The translations under genes and the position numbers were made by a program. Positions 30,412 to 40,211 of a stretch of 64,000 nucleotides of DNA are shown here, one piece after another. The stretch is taken from contig JAJPRE010000007.1 of the NCBI GenBank assembly GCA_023700245.1, forward strand, positions 1 to 64,000, written 5' to 3'. Every line of letters begins with the position of its first letter. Position 1 is the first letter of the stretch. The stretch is from Candidatus Thalassarchaeaceae archaeon. Its GTDB lineage: Archaea > Thermoplasmatota > Poseidoniia > Poseidoniales > Thalassarchaeaceae. Under the pieces are notes generated by a model. That model did no database searches and was not told the origin of the DNA. It worked only from the letters and a program-made list of their open reading frames with translations.

Positions 30412-31133
30412 AAATTTCTCCTTCGTACATCTTTTAAAGAGTAGTTTTGTTCTAAAACATCTTTTATGGTTACCCAATCAGGCGTAGTGCCATCAATCCA
30501 TTCATATCTATGGCCAGGAACTAACCTCCAATCCGAAGGTAGACTATTTAGTAAATCATTAGCAAACTTTAGGCTATTAATTTGTGCTTTTGGATCACTA
30601 CCGGGTAGGTCAACCCTTCCAGAATGTGCAGTAAAAAGCAAATCTCCTGCATGATAAATACCATGTCCGTGAAATGTAAGATGACCAGGAGCGTGACCAG
30701 GTGAATGAGTAATTTTTAAATTTATTTTACCTACATTCCACTCAATCATACTATCTGGAGGATTATTCCATGTAGTGGTAAAATCTACTTTATTAAATAA
30801 CTGATTATTAAATAATGTACTATCTAATAAATCAGGTACTTTGGCTTCTTCATGGCCTAAAATAAGTATTTCTGGAAAATTATTTATCATCTCAGAATAA
30901 CCCCAAGTATGATCACGATGAGTGTGAGTGTAAAGTAAATGAGTAGGTTCCAAACCTATTTTTTTAAGTTCTGAAATCCAAAGATTACTATCAAAAGGAT
31001 CAATTATTACTGCTATTTTTGCCTCGCGATCTATGAATGCAGTATTCATATTCATAAAATCTCCCATTTGTGTTATCCACACTTCAACTCCATCATCTCG
31101 AATATCAATCGCAAACTCACCTTTTGTCAGCAT
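30408..31133 (-). CDS. metallo-beta-lactamase-fold hydrolase
   Basis: THTHRDHTWG motif, HSPGHAPGHLTFHG, HAGDLLF. Confidence 0.92.
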   Translation of the reverse strand: MLTKGEFAIDIRDDGVEVWITQMGDFMNMNTAFIDREAKIAVIIDPFDSNLWISELKKIGLEPTHLLYTHTHRDHTWGYSEMINNFPEILILGHEEAKVPDLLDSTLFNNQLFNKVDFTTTWNNPPDSMIEWNVGKINLKITHSPGHAPGHLTFHGHGIYHAGDLLFTAHSGRVDLPGSDPKAQINSLKFANDLLNSLPSDWRLVPGHRYEWIDGTTPDWVTIKDVLEQNYSLKDVRRRNF

Positions 31134-31325
31134 ATTTACTCCGAGCAGACCGTCATGGATAGGTCTAACGGTATATTTAGAAGCGTATACTTCAAATCAG
31201 ATATAATAGGTCGCCTAATATGGAACGAATACTCTATTCTTCCGTCCTTTCCTATTTAACTTCAGCTTATTTTTTAATTCAAAGAGGATTTTAATAGTCT
31301 TTTGGACATTAATGGGGGCAATTAG

Positions 31326-34181
31326 ATGGAATATAATATTCAAGAAACAGAAATTCATTGGCAAAGAGAATGGGCTAAATCTAAAGTTTTTGAAGCTAAA
31401 TTAGATTCCAAAAAACCAAAATTTTACTGTTTAGAAATGTTTCCATATCCCTCAGGTAATATGCATATGGGCCACGTTAGAAATTACTCTATTGGGGACT
31501 CAATGGCTAGATTTCAAAGGCTAATGGGGAAAAATGTACTATATCCAATGGGATATGACTCGTTTGGAATGCCTGCAGAGAATGCTGCAAAAAAAGAACA
31601 AGGTCATCCTCACAATGTAACTCATAGAAATATTGCAAGCATTAGAGCCGATCAAGAAAGAATGGGATATTCATATGATTGGAATCGTTCTTTAACAACC
31701 TCAGATGTAGAATATTATCGTTGGAATCAAGAAATTTTTTTAATGCTAAATGAAAAGGGTTTGGTCGAACGTAGATTTGCACCAGTTAATTGGTGTAATG
31801 ATTGTGATACTGTATTAGCCAATGAGCAAGTAAAGAATAATCGTTGTTGGAGATGTGGTTTAGAAGTCATTCAGAAAGATATGGCACAATGGTTCCTGAG
31901 GATGACTGATTATTCTGATCAATTGCTTGATGAACTTGACAATATTGTATTCCCTGAAAATGTAAAATCAATGCAACGTAATTGGATTGGAAGGTCCAAA
32001 GGAGTTAATATTGACTTTTCTATCGTTGGTTCCAATTCTATAATAGAAGTCTTTACAACAAGGCCAGATACTATTTTTGGTTCAACATTCGTAACTCTAT
32101 CTCCCGAACATCCGTTATGCGAAGAATTATGTAAAAATACAGATTGGCACGAAGGCTGGGAAAAACTAAGAGATGAATGTTCAAAAATGTCTGAATTTGA
32201 GCGTATTAATATGTTAAAAGATAAAAAAGGAGTTTTCTTGGGAAGATATGCAATTAATCCACTCAGTAAAGAAAAAGTACCAATTTATGCAGGAAATTTT
32301 GTTGTTGCTTCCTATGGTACTGGCGCAGTAATGGCGGTTCCGGGGCATGATCAGAGAGATTTTGATTTTGCCAAAAAATATAATCTGCCTATTAAAAATG
32401 TCCTTTTTGATGAACACGCTAAAAATCCTGATACGAATTTAGATTCTGCATTTGAAGGATATGGCCCAATGATCAATTCTTCAATTAAAAAATTTAATGG
32501 CCTAAAAGGCGAAGATGCAAAAAGCGCCATCATATCCGAATTGGAAAAGATAAATTCAGGCAAAGGAACATTCCAATATAGATTGAAAGACTGGCTTCTA
32601 TCGAGACAGAGATTTTGGGGTACTCCGATCCCTATGATACATTGCGAATTATGCGGAGTTGTCCCAGTTGCAAATTCTGATCTTCCTATAGAACTTCCCT
32701 TGGATGTAATTTTTAATGAAAGTCAAAGCGGTAATCCCTTGGATAATCATCATGATTTTATTAATGTCAAATGCCCCTCGTGCGGTAAAATGGCTAAGAG
32801 AGAAACAGATACAATGGATACATTCTATGATTCTTCATGGTATTTTATGAGATACTGTGATGCAAATAATACCGAATTACCTTTCAGGAAAGAAACTGTA
32901 GATTATTGGATGAAGGATGGCATAGACCTGTACATTGGAGGTATAGAGCATGCAGTTATGCATTTACTCTATGCAAGATTTTTTACTAAAATTACTCGCG
33001 ATTTAGATATGATTTCTATTGATGAACCATTTGGCCGACTGGTTTGCCAAGGAATGTTAAATTCTCCAACTCCGTATTGCTCTGAATGCAATGTCGACTA
33101 TCACGTAGATTTTTTTGATCAGAAATGCCCTTCTTGTGATATTTTATTGACGAGACGATCAGCAAAAATGAGCAAATCACTTGGCAATACTGTTAGCCCG
33201 GGTGAAATGGTAAACATATATGGGGCCGATACTGTTAGATTATTCATTCTATTTGGTGCCAATCCAGAAGCTGGAATGGACTGGTCCGATAGTGTATTAG
33301 AAGCAAACCATAGACAAATTAAATCAATTATGGAAGCAATAAATACATCATTGTCTATGAAAGTTTCTGCTAATAAAATGGATTCTTGGATTATAGCTAA
33401 ATTAAGTAAAAATAGAGAAAATTGGCAAAATGTTATGTCCAATGTAAGCATACGTGAAGGAGTTATGATAAGTCATTTTACAATGTTGTCAGATTGGAAT
33501 TGGTATAGGCGAAGAGGAGGAAATAATTATCAAACTGCTTTACAATTTCTGGAAGGTTGGTTGCCAATGCTAGCCCCAATAACGCCACATTTGGCTGAAG
33601 AGTTTTGGCATAGGATGGGGCATAAAGAATTACTAGCAGAATTTCAATTACCTGAAAATAAAATACAAATCAATAAAGATATGGTATTAGAATATGAAAA
33701 TTATTTGCATAAGGTAATTGATTCTTCAAGAAATGTCAAAGGACTTGCAAAACGCCATACTGATTCCAAAATAACAACCATGGTAATACAAACAGCACCA
33801 AAATGGATGTATGATTTAGCAAGAGAAGCAATTGTATTACAATCCAAATATTTCGATTTCAAATCCAAAGGAATAGATCATTTGAAATCACTGCCAATTT
33901 TTAAAAATGAACAGATTAGAGGTGAAATATTTAAAATATGGACTAATTTAACTGTAGGCAGTAAAAAGAAAAGAGGAAAAATTTTCACATGGTCCGAAGA
34001 TGATAAAAAACTCATTTTAAATATGTTCGATGAATCAGAATTTTTATTATCAAATAATTCATTTATTGCAAATGAATTGGGACTAAACTTAGTCAGAGTT
34101 TATTCTGTAGGAGAGGGCCTAGATGTTGCAGGAAAAGCCAAAGTTGCATTCCCCTTGGAGCCTGCTATCGCATTTACTTAA
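31326..34181 (+). CDS. leuS: leucyl-tRNA synthetase, bacterial type
   Basis: KFYCLEMFPYPSGNMHMGHVRNYSIGD, PMGYDSFGMPAENAAKK, MDTFYDSSWYFMRYCD, KMSKSLGN; bacterial-type signatures. Confidence 0.97.
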   Translation: MEYNIQETEIHWQREWAKSKVFEAKLDSKKPKFYCLEMFPYPSGNMHMGHVRNYSIGDSMARFQRLMGKNVLYPMGYDSFGMPAENAAKKEQGHPHNVTHRNIASIRADQERMGYSYDWNRSLTTSDVEYYRWNQEIFLMLNEKGLVERRFAPVNWCNDCDTVLANEQVKNNRCWRCGLEVIQKDMAQWFLRMTDYSDQLLDELDNIVFPENVKSMQRNWIGRSKGVNIDFSIVGSNSIIEVFTTRPDTIFGSTFVTLSPEHPLCEELCKNTDWHEGWEKLRDECSKMSEFERINMLKDKKGVFLGRYAINPLSKEKVPIYAGNFVVASYGTGAVMAVPGHDQRDFDFAKKYNLPIKNVLFDEHAKNPDTNLDSAFEGYGPMINSSIKKFNGLKGEDAKSAIISELEKINSGKGTFQYRLKDWLLSRQRFWGTPIPMIHCELCGVVPVANSDLPIELPLDVIFNESQSGNPLDNHHDFINVKCPSCGKMAKRETDTMDTFYDSSWYFMRYCDANNTELPFRKETVDYWMKDGIDLYIGGIEHAVMHLLYARFFTKITRDLDMISIDEPFGRLVCQGMLNSPTPYCSECNVDYHVDFFDQKCPSCDILLTRRSAKMSKSLGNTVSPGEMVNIYGADTVRLFILFGANPEAGMDWSDSVLEANHRQIKSIMEAINTSLSMKVSANKMDSWIIAKLSKNRENWQNVMSNVSIREGVMISHFTMLSDWNWYRRRGGNNYQTALQFLEGWLPMLAPITPHLAEEFWHRMGHKELLAEFQLPENKIQINKDMVLEYENYLHKVIDSSRNVKGLAKRHTDSKITTMVIQTAPKWMYDLAREAIVLQSKYFDFKSKGIDHLKSLPIFKNEQIRGEIFKIWTNLTVGSKKKRGKIFTWSEDDKKLILNMFDESEFLLSNNSFIANELGLNLVRVYSVGEGLDVAGKAKVAFPLEPAIAFT

Positions 34182-34189
34182 ACAGCAAA

Positions 34190-35308
34190 ATGACAAACAC
34201 ATTTCTCTCGGTGGGTTCATGGGGTACTTTACAGTGGATGGTAACGTTGAGCGAACCCAATGGTGAAAACATAAATCGCAACCGACGCGTAAAACGTTTG
34301 CGCCGAGATGATAATCAAAACAAAACAAATGAAAAACTAAATTCACAAAATTTAGAAGCTGTAGAAAGAGCATTATCGCGATTCCAGATATCACCACCTC
34401 CTCAAGGAATACCGGATACGATAGAGCCAGAACCAACCACTATTGAATTAGAATGGCTAACACATGGAGTTCCAAAAGAAACTCAAAAGATAGTTGGTGA
34501 TATTGTATGTATGCCAGGGGAATTTGGTTGGTTAGATGAAGCAAAGGTAACAAAAATAGCTAAAAAAATTAAAACTTATCCTATTTCTTTAGAACAAGCA
34601 TTATCTTTACGTTCAGCATTAAATCAAGAAAAGAGTGTGTATTCCCATGGGCGTCTGATGAGTCGTTCAAATGAATTAACTAGACGTTATGATACAGGGC
34701 AAGGAATAATATCCCTTTCAAAAAAGTTTGATGCACCACCTGTTAATACTTTCCGTGCAGTACTTACTGGTAGAGGTTGGACAAAAACAAGAATTAAGGA
34801 AACATTAAAAAATCCTTCCAAACTTAATAAAAGAGATAAAAGTGAATTTGAATTGGCGGAAGAACACGATAAAGTAAGTTCAGTAAATCAATCAGAAACA
34901 CAATCTGCAGCAGAAATATTTGAAGATATATTATGTAATTATTTTACGTCTCTAGGTGTTAGATTCAGACGTCAAGAAGAATTACTTGCTGAGCAGAAAA
35001 AATCTGAAGGTAGGGCTATCATAACTCCGGATTTATTATTTTTAGACGATGTAAGAATAAATGGCTATCCATGCGCATGGATAGACGCAAAGCATTTTTT
35101 TGGTGCAGATTTAAAGTTTCCAAAAAAGAAAACACAAAAACAAGTTGACAGATATGTCAATGAGTATGGCTATGGTGCAATAGTTTATCGTCACGGTTTT
35201 TGTGAAAGTTTGAAATTAGATGGAGCCAATAAATTAGATGCCAGTCCACTAGATCTCACCTTATTATCAGATTTTCATGAAAAGAGTAGAAAACCTATTT
35301 CAGAATAG
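34190..35308 (+). CDS. TPD-domain PD-(D/E)XK-like nuclease, archaeal CDIN1/C15orf41 homologue
   Basis: C-terminal ITPDLLFLDDVRINGYPCAWIDAKHFFGADLKF...VDRYVNEYGYGAIVYRHGFCESL matches the TPD/CDIN1 pattern; N-terminal helical/HTH-like part. Confidence 0.75.
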   Translation: MTNTFLSVGSWGTLQWMVTLSEPNGENINRNRRVKRLRRDDNQNKTNEKLNSQNLEAVERALSRFQISPPPQGIPDTIEPEPTTIELEWLTHGVPKETQKIVGDIVCMPGEFGWLDEAKVTKIAKKIKTYPISLEQALSLRSALNQEKSVYSHGRLMSRSNELTRRYDTGQGIISLSKKFDAPPVNTFRAVLTGRGWTKTRIKETLKNPSKLNKRDKSEFELAEEHDKVSSVNQSETQSAAEIFEDILCNYFTSLGVRFRRQEELLAEQKKSEGRAIITPDLLFLDDVRINGYPCAWIDAKHFFGADLKFPKKKTQKQVDRYVNEYGYGAIVYRHGFCESLKLDGANKLDASPLDLTLLSDFHEKSRKPISE

Positions 35309-36277
35309 TTTAGAAACTTCTGTGATGGCAGTTTTGTATCCCAGTTCAGTTAATTTTTTAGAAATTATATCAATTTTAAAGTCAGGATTTATAATATCCT
35401 TGGGAAGTATCACCACACTTCTTCCAAGCATACATAATAACGAATCACAAACATTTTGTAAATTATTTTCTTTTATTATTATATTTACATCTTTCAGTAT
35501 CATAGATCTTTTAGAATCAATTATTAATTCACTATCTATTGCAAAATTTTCTGCTGAAATCAACAATTCTTTCCATCTAGAAGAATTCCATTCACCTTCG
35601 GCAATATTCTTCATAGCTTTTAACCCAGCATTTGTAATTTTATCTTTCCAAATATCATCATTAATGTATTCTGAAGTATGTTTTCCACTTTCAGGCATCC
35701 ATGCTAATAAAAGTGGAATATCTCCAGTCCAACCTTCGGACATTCCTGGTCCTTTAGTCAATGAATTGCCACTATAGGGGGAACCTTCGGATAATCGCCT
35801 TTCAACTCCTCCTGATGCCAATGCTGTAGTATCTCCCAATCCTGTTGATCTTCTACGTTCAATGATATGTGCTACTAAATATGATCTTCGCTTACTTTCT
35901 TCATGAGGAATTCCCAATGCCCGTTGAAAAGAACTTGCAGCCGCAATAGCTCCTGATGCAGACATGCCAAATCCTTGAGAAGTTGGTAATGAAAATCTAA
36001 TATTTAATTCCCATGAATAACTTTTTATCTCAGGAATATCTACTGATAAAACATCTATGACGTCTTCATATAGGTCATTTGTACCATTTCCGTTTAGAAA
36101 TTTTATATCTAATTTATAATCTCCCTCTTCTCCTCTAGAAATAACTTCAATTCCATCTTTTAAGCACAATCCTGCGCCCAGACTTCCTTGATTTATGGGC
36201 TCTATATGATCATCTACAATTGTAAAAAATAGCGTAATGTGGCCTCCACATTGTCCTCTGCCTAGTCTTACAACCAT
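35300..36277 (-). CDS. archaeal pantoate kinase (GHMP superfamily)
   Basis: LPTSQGFGMSASGAIAAASSFQRAL GHMP motif; RRSTGLGDTTALASGGVERRL. Confidence 0.85.
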   Translation of the reverse strand: MVVRLGRGQCGGHITLFFTIVDDHIEPINQGSLGAGLCLKDGIEVISRGEEGDYKLDIKFLNGNGTNDLYEDVIDVLSVDIPEIKSYSWELNIRFSLPTSQGFGMSASGAIAAASSFQRALGIPHEESKRRSYLVAHIIERRRSTGLGDTTALASGGVERRLSEGSPYSGNSLTKGPGMSEGWTGDIPLLLAWMPESGKHTSEYINDDIWKDKITNAGLKAMKNIAEGEWNSSRWKELLISAENFAIDSELIIDSKRSMILKDVNIIIKENNLQNVCDSLLCMLGRSVVILPKDIINPDFKIDIISKKLTELGYKTAITEVSKLF

Positions 36278-36317
36278 GGTTCTGCTACAACCTTTCAGAA
36301 AAGAAGTCTTTCATTAA

Positions 36318-37202
36318 TTATAAAGCTTCAGACATATCTTTTGATATCAAATCAAATCGACCAGCTAGTTCTTTTGTAGCCATAGTAAATGCTACTTTCG
36401 GAGACATAGATCCATCAGTTTCAAATGATAAAATAAACTCACCTGGAACTTCTTCAATTGTAATTGCATTTTTAAAATCCTTCATTTCTTCGGTCCCTTC
36501 TCCAACATGATTCAATTCTCTTTCCAATTGAGATACCTTTTCATAATCTTCTAATTTTCCATCTTTGAAATCTTTAGATGTTATACTTAAATCTAAATCC
36601 CATAACATTTTTGCTTTGGTTTTATTGTTTATGACTCCAATTTTCCTAGACGCAAATGCAACTCCACATACTGGAGACCATTTTGCATGTTGGCGACCTC
36701 TTCCCATTATTGCGGTAGCAAAAAATTCAACCATTTGTCCCTTGAATAATTTAGTTAAAGGAATTCCCTTGAATTCTTCAATAATACTCAAGGAATCATC
36801 ACCCATAGGCTTCATATCTCCTGCAGTTATCATTTTTCCTTCTTCAGTTCCAAATGCCTTGCAAGCATATATTACAGAGCATTGAGGGCATCCTCGCTGG
36901 TCATCTACTAAATCTTTACAAGACGGGCACTCACTTTGGAAGTAAAAATCATCATGTCTCGTTACTATTGGTACCATTGCAAGTCTTTGAGCAATTGTTT
37001 CATCTGGAACTGGTCCTGTACTTTCCCAAACTTCGCCATCTTGTTCTACCAAACCTAATTCAAATCTTACTGTATCTATTGCCATTTTTGGAGTGTCAGA
37101 CATCAAAGAACGCCTAATTCCACTTAATAGAGACCTATCAGTATCTGTAAACAAAATTTGTATATTATTGGCTTCTTCACTAATAATTTTCACTTTAACC
37201 AT
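36318..37202 (-). CDS. rpoD: DNA-directed RNA polymerase subunit D (Rpo3)
   Basis: LLSGIRRSLMSDTPKMAIDTVRFE; adjacent to uS11/uS4/uS13 in archaeal order. Confidence 0.95.
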   Translation of the reverse strand: MVKVKIISEEANNIQILFTDTDRSLLSGIRRSLMSDTPKMAIDTVRFELGLVEQDGEVWESTGPVPDETIAQRLAMVPIVTRHDDFYFQSECPSCKDLVDDQRGCPQCSVIYACKAFGTEEGKMITAGDMKPMGDDSLSIIEEFKGIPLTKLFKGQMVEFFATAIMGRGRQHAKWSPVCGVAFASRKIGVINNKTKAKMLWDLDLSITSKDFKDGKLEDYEKVSQLERELNHVGEGTEEMKDFKNAITIEEVPGEFILSFETDGSMSPKVAFTMATKELAGRFDLISKDMSEAL

Positions 37203-37211
37203 ATAATCACC

Positions 37212-37592
37212 TCATACTCTCCTACCGCGTCTTCCGCCTTTACTCTTTGTCCCATCTGTAGGAATTGGAGTAACATCTTCGATACGTGTTATTTGAACCC
37301 CTGCTCTAGTTAGTGCCCTAATTGCGGCAGTTGCTCCAGGAGCATTGTTGGATCTATTACCTCCGGCTCCTCTATATTTTACAATTACTTGATTAAATTC
37401 TTTTTCAGCCAGCATTTCTGCAATTCTTTCTGCAGCTCTTGTAGCCGCGAATTGACCGCCAGAATCACTACCTCCCTTGGTTACCATTCCACCAGATACC
37501 TTACAGATTGTTTCGCAACCGGTAAGATCAGTGGCTGTTATCAATACATTATTGAAAGTACTGTAAATATGTAGGATTGCTTTGTGTCCCAT
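37212..37592 (-). CDS. rps11: ribosomal protein uS11
   Basis: HIYSTFNNVLITATDLTGCETICKVSGG... GAGGNRSNNAPGATAAIRAL. Confidence 0.97.
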   Translation of the reverse strand: MGHKAILHIYSTFNNVLITATDLTGCETICKVSGGMVTKGGSDSGGQFAATRAAERIAEMLAEKEFNQVIVKYRGAGGNRSNNAPGATAAIRALTRAGVQITRIEDVTPIPTDGTKSKGGRRGRRV

Positions 37593-38275
37593 TATTTTTC
37601 CTCCTTTGGAATTGTTTCTTCAACAGTTGGAGCTTGTGCAGCATCAGATTTTATTTTTTCAACAAAATCTTCTGTTGCCTGTCTTGGATTTTCATCATTC
37701 GGTTGTTCTGGATCTTCATCTACTCCAACAACTCTCAACCTTTCTAACTCCTGACGGAATGTAGAATTATCATTCATGAACGGAGAATTTGAATTATATT
37801 GCAATCCGTCTTCTTCGTCTTTCATGATATGATATCCCGGGACCGTCATTTTTTGTGGACCTATTGAAATGTGTCCATGCATGATTAATTGTCTAGCAGA
37901 TCTCATTGTCGGGGCTAATCCACGCCTGTAAACAACTGACTGCAATCTTCGAGAAAGCATTTGATCTACATCAATTTGAAGAACATCTCCAACAGATGCA
38001 CCTTCAGGTAACAATCCTCTTCTAGTTAAAGAATCAATTAACTGATCTTTTTCTCTTGCGAAGTGACCTTCTGAAGTATCTACTCTTCCTATCAGCTTCA
38101 TTGCTTGATTTCTATATCTCCTTAGTGAAGTTTTTTCTCTCCATATTTCTTTCATACCACCTGTTTTTTTAAGGCCATACTTCTCTTTTAAGGCATGTTC
38201 TTCATCAATCCTTGCTTGTTTCCAAGGATGTGTTGGCGTTTGTGTCTTAGACCTTGCAAATTTTGGATCACCCAT
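37592..38275 (-). CDS. rps4: ribosomal protein uS4
   Basis: S4 domain ARQLIMHGHISIGPQKMTVPGYHI; RRLQSVVYRRGLA. Confidence 0.97.
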   Translation of the reverse strand: MGDPKFARSKTQTPTHPWKQARIDEEHALKEKYGLKKTGGMKEIWREKTSLRRYRNQAMKLIGRVDTSEGHFAREKDQLIDSLTRRGLLPEGASVGDVLQIDVDQMLSRRLQSVVYRRGLAPTMRSARQLIMHGHISIGPQKMTVPGYHIMKDEEDGLQYNSNSPFMNDNSTFRQELERLRVVGVDEDPEQPNDENPRQATEDFVEKIKSDAAQAPTVEETIPKEEK

Positions 38276-38287
38276 TCTTAATCACCT

Positions 38288-38830
38288 CTATTTCTTCTTT
38301 ACAACACCGAGTGTTGTTCCCGATCGACCATTAGACCTTAGGCGCTGACCTCTTACTTTGTGACCGCTTCTATGGCGCATCCCTCTGTAAGTTTTCATAC
38401 CTGCTAATCTAGATATATCATCATCACGTGTCAATTTTACTTCGAGGGAAACTAGGTGAGCATCTTCGTTACTTTCTAAATCACGTTGTCGATTCATCAA
38501 CCACCACGGTGCAATTGTGGCATAATCATCTATAGCCGATCTTATCGAATCTTTTTCTTCTGTAGAAAGTAATCCTCCTAATTTTGTACCATCTATTCCA
38601 GAAAGCCTACAAATTTGCTGTGAGGTTCTAACTCCAACTCCTTTGATTGATGTTAATCCAATCGATATCGGACTTAAGCCGTCGATGTCACTTTCTGCTA
38701 TTCTAAATATGTAGGAGAAATCATCTCCTAATTCTGCTTCATTCACTTTTGCCATACCGGTTCCCCCGTGTTCACTGTTTCCAGTGGCCCAATGGGCATC
38801 CTCGGCACTTACCCTCCCTATTTGAAACAC
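38288..38830 (-). CDS. rps13: ribosomal protein uS13 (start probably internal)
   Basis: ISIGLTSIKGVGVRTSQQICRL... GMRHRSGHKVRGQRLRSNGR. Confidence 0.95.
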   Translation of the reverse strand: MFQIGRVSAEDAHWATGNSEHGGTGMAKVNEAELGDDFSYIFRIAESDIDGLSPISIGLTSIKGVGVRTSQQICRLSGIDGTKLGGLLSTEEKDSIRSAIDDYATIAPWWLMNRQRDLESNEDAHLVSLEVKLTRDDDISRLAGMKTYRGMRHRSGHKVRGQRLRSNGRSGTTLGVVKKK

Positions 38831-38859
38831 ACGGAGTATAATTTGTTATCAAAAAATGT

Positions 38860-40164
38860 TTAATTGTCTTCTTTACATACTATATATAGAGGGTGACTAG
38901 ATTGCCCTCTATCTAAGTGAATATCAATCATGAATGCTTTAGAACCTTCTTTACCCTTCAATTCAAAATCTAATTTTCGTTGGATTTTAGGGTGCATTTC
39001 AGGATCCATATTACACCTCAGGGTCACTTTATTTATTTCATATCGTAATGCTGCAGCAGCAACTTGGTCTACGGTCCGTAGTTCCGGGGCCGTCAATCTA
39101 TGTTGTACTACTTTTCCGCTGCAAACAACAAAATCATTACTATTTTCATGTTCAAGTAATGGTTCTGTATGTATTAATAGAGGTCTTCTGCCCTTTAATC
39201 TCAACCATGAATGCCCACAACCAGGAGGTATAACATTTTTTAGCCAAGATTCTTGTAATCCACTCTCTATCAAGGATGCATCAATTATGGATATCCAAGA
39301 TCCAAATGGTGGGGGCTTACTTAATTCTACAAGTTCGGATTTTTTTGGTAATCCTTCAATTTTAGCCATTATATTCTTTCTACCTACTCGGATGCACCTA
39401 TGGCTCGATTTAGAAGAAATTGATCCAACCCATACTGACAATCTATCAACTCTCCCTCCTCCTTGGCTCAACCATTCCCAAGTCAATGGTACGCCAGGAA
39501 ATACTGTTTCTAAAATTGAATCTACCATATTTCTTTGTTGGCTATCTAATCTTGGAGATAGATCTAATAAAACAGCAGGACCCCTTGGCCCAACTTGAAG
39601 AAATTTACTCCAAGATGAAAGAAGATTTTTTAGAGATGGCTGCATTTCATCTATGTGGTGATTTTGTGCATCTCGTGGTCTAGCCGGATCTAGATGTAAC
39701 ATAGCTATGGGTGGATGAGCCCTAGTTCCAGCATTTCGTAAACTCTTCCAAAATGCATCCATTGCTTCCTCAGATTTTGTTCCATCGCCAATAAGAACTC
39801 TGTCCATAGTTCGTTGTAGATCATCCTTGTCTGCATTAATGTACATATTGGCTGCACATAATTTTGCAATCTCCTTATCAATTTCGATTCCTAATGCAGG
39901 ACGTTTTAATCCCATTGAAAATGCTATCAATTGTACTCCTGAACCAGCAGCAGCATCTAATATGACGCCAGCTGGCAAATTCTTGATATCTATTTGACCA
40001 GCCCTTATGGATGAAATTGACCACGGTGTTGATAATTTTTGCATCTCTTCAGTCATAAAAAATAGTGGGTCACCCTTTCTTTTTGCTTTCGAATTTGTAA
40101 CTTCCTCTGCAGCGTCAGCAATATTTTTTGAGGGTATTAAATCGACGTGTGTATCGGAGGACAC
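38860..40164 (-). CDS. class I SAM methyltransferase with THUMP-like C-terminal domain
   Basis: VILDAAAGSGVQLIAFSMGLKRPALGIEID; C-terminal HRLTAPELRTVDQVAAAALRYEINKVTLRCNM. Confidence 0.75.
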   Translation of the reverse strand: MSSDTHVDLIPSKNIADAAEEVTNSKAKRKGDPLFFMTEEMQKLSTPWSISSIRAGQIDIKNLPAGVILDAAAGSGVQLIAFSMGLKRPALGIEIDKEIAKLCAANMYINADKDDLQRTMDRVLIGDGTKSEEAMDAFWKSLRNAGTRAHPPIAMLHLDPARPRDAQNHHIDEMQPSLKNLLSSWSKFLQVGPRGPAVLLDLSPRLDSQQRNMVDSILETVFPGVPLTWEWLSQGGGRVDRLSVWVGSISSKSSHRCIRVGRKNIMAKIEGLPKKSELVELSKPPPFGSWISIIDASLIESGLQESWLKNVIPPGCGHSWLRLKGRRPLLIHTEPLLEHENSNDFVVCSGKVVQHRLTAPELRTVDQVAAAALRYEINKVTLRCNMDPEMHPKIQRKLDFELKGKEGSKAFMIDIHLDRGQSSHPLYIVCKEDN

Positions 40165-40211
40165 AAGTCATTCGGAGGTAGCCATCAGTCAAGTCACTTT
40201 CGTGAATATCT

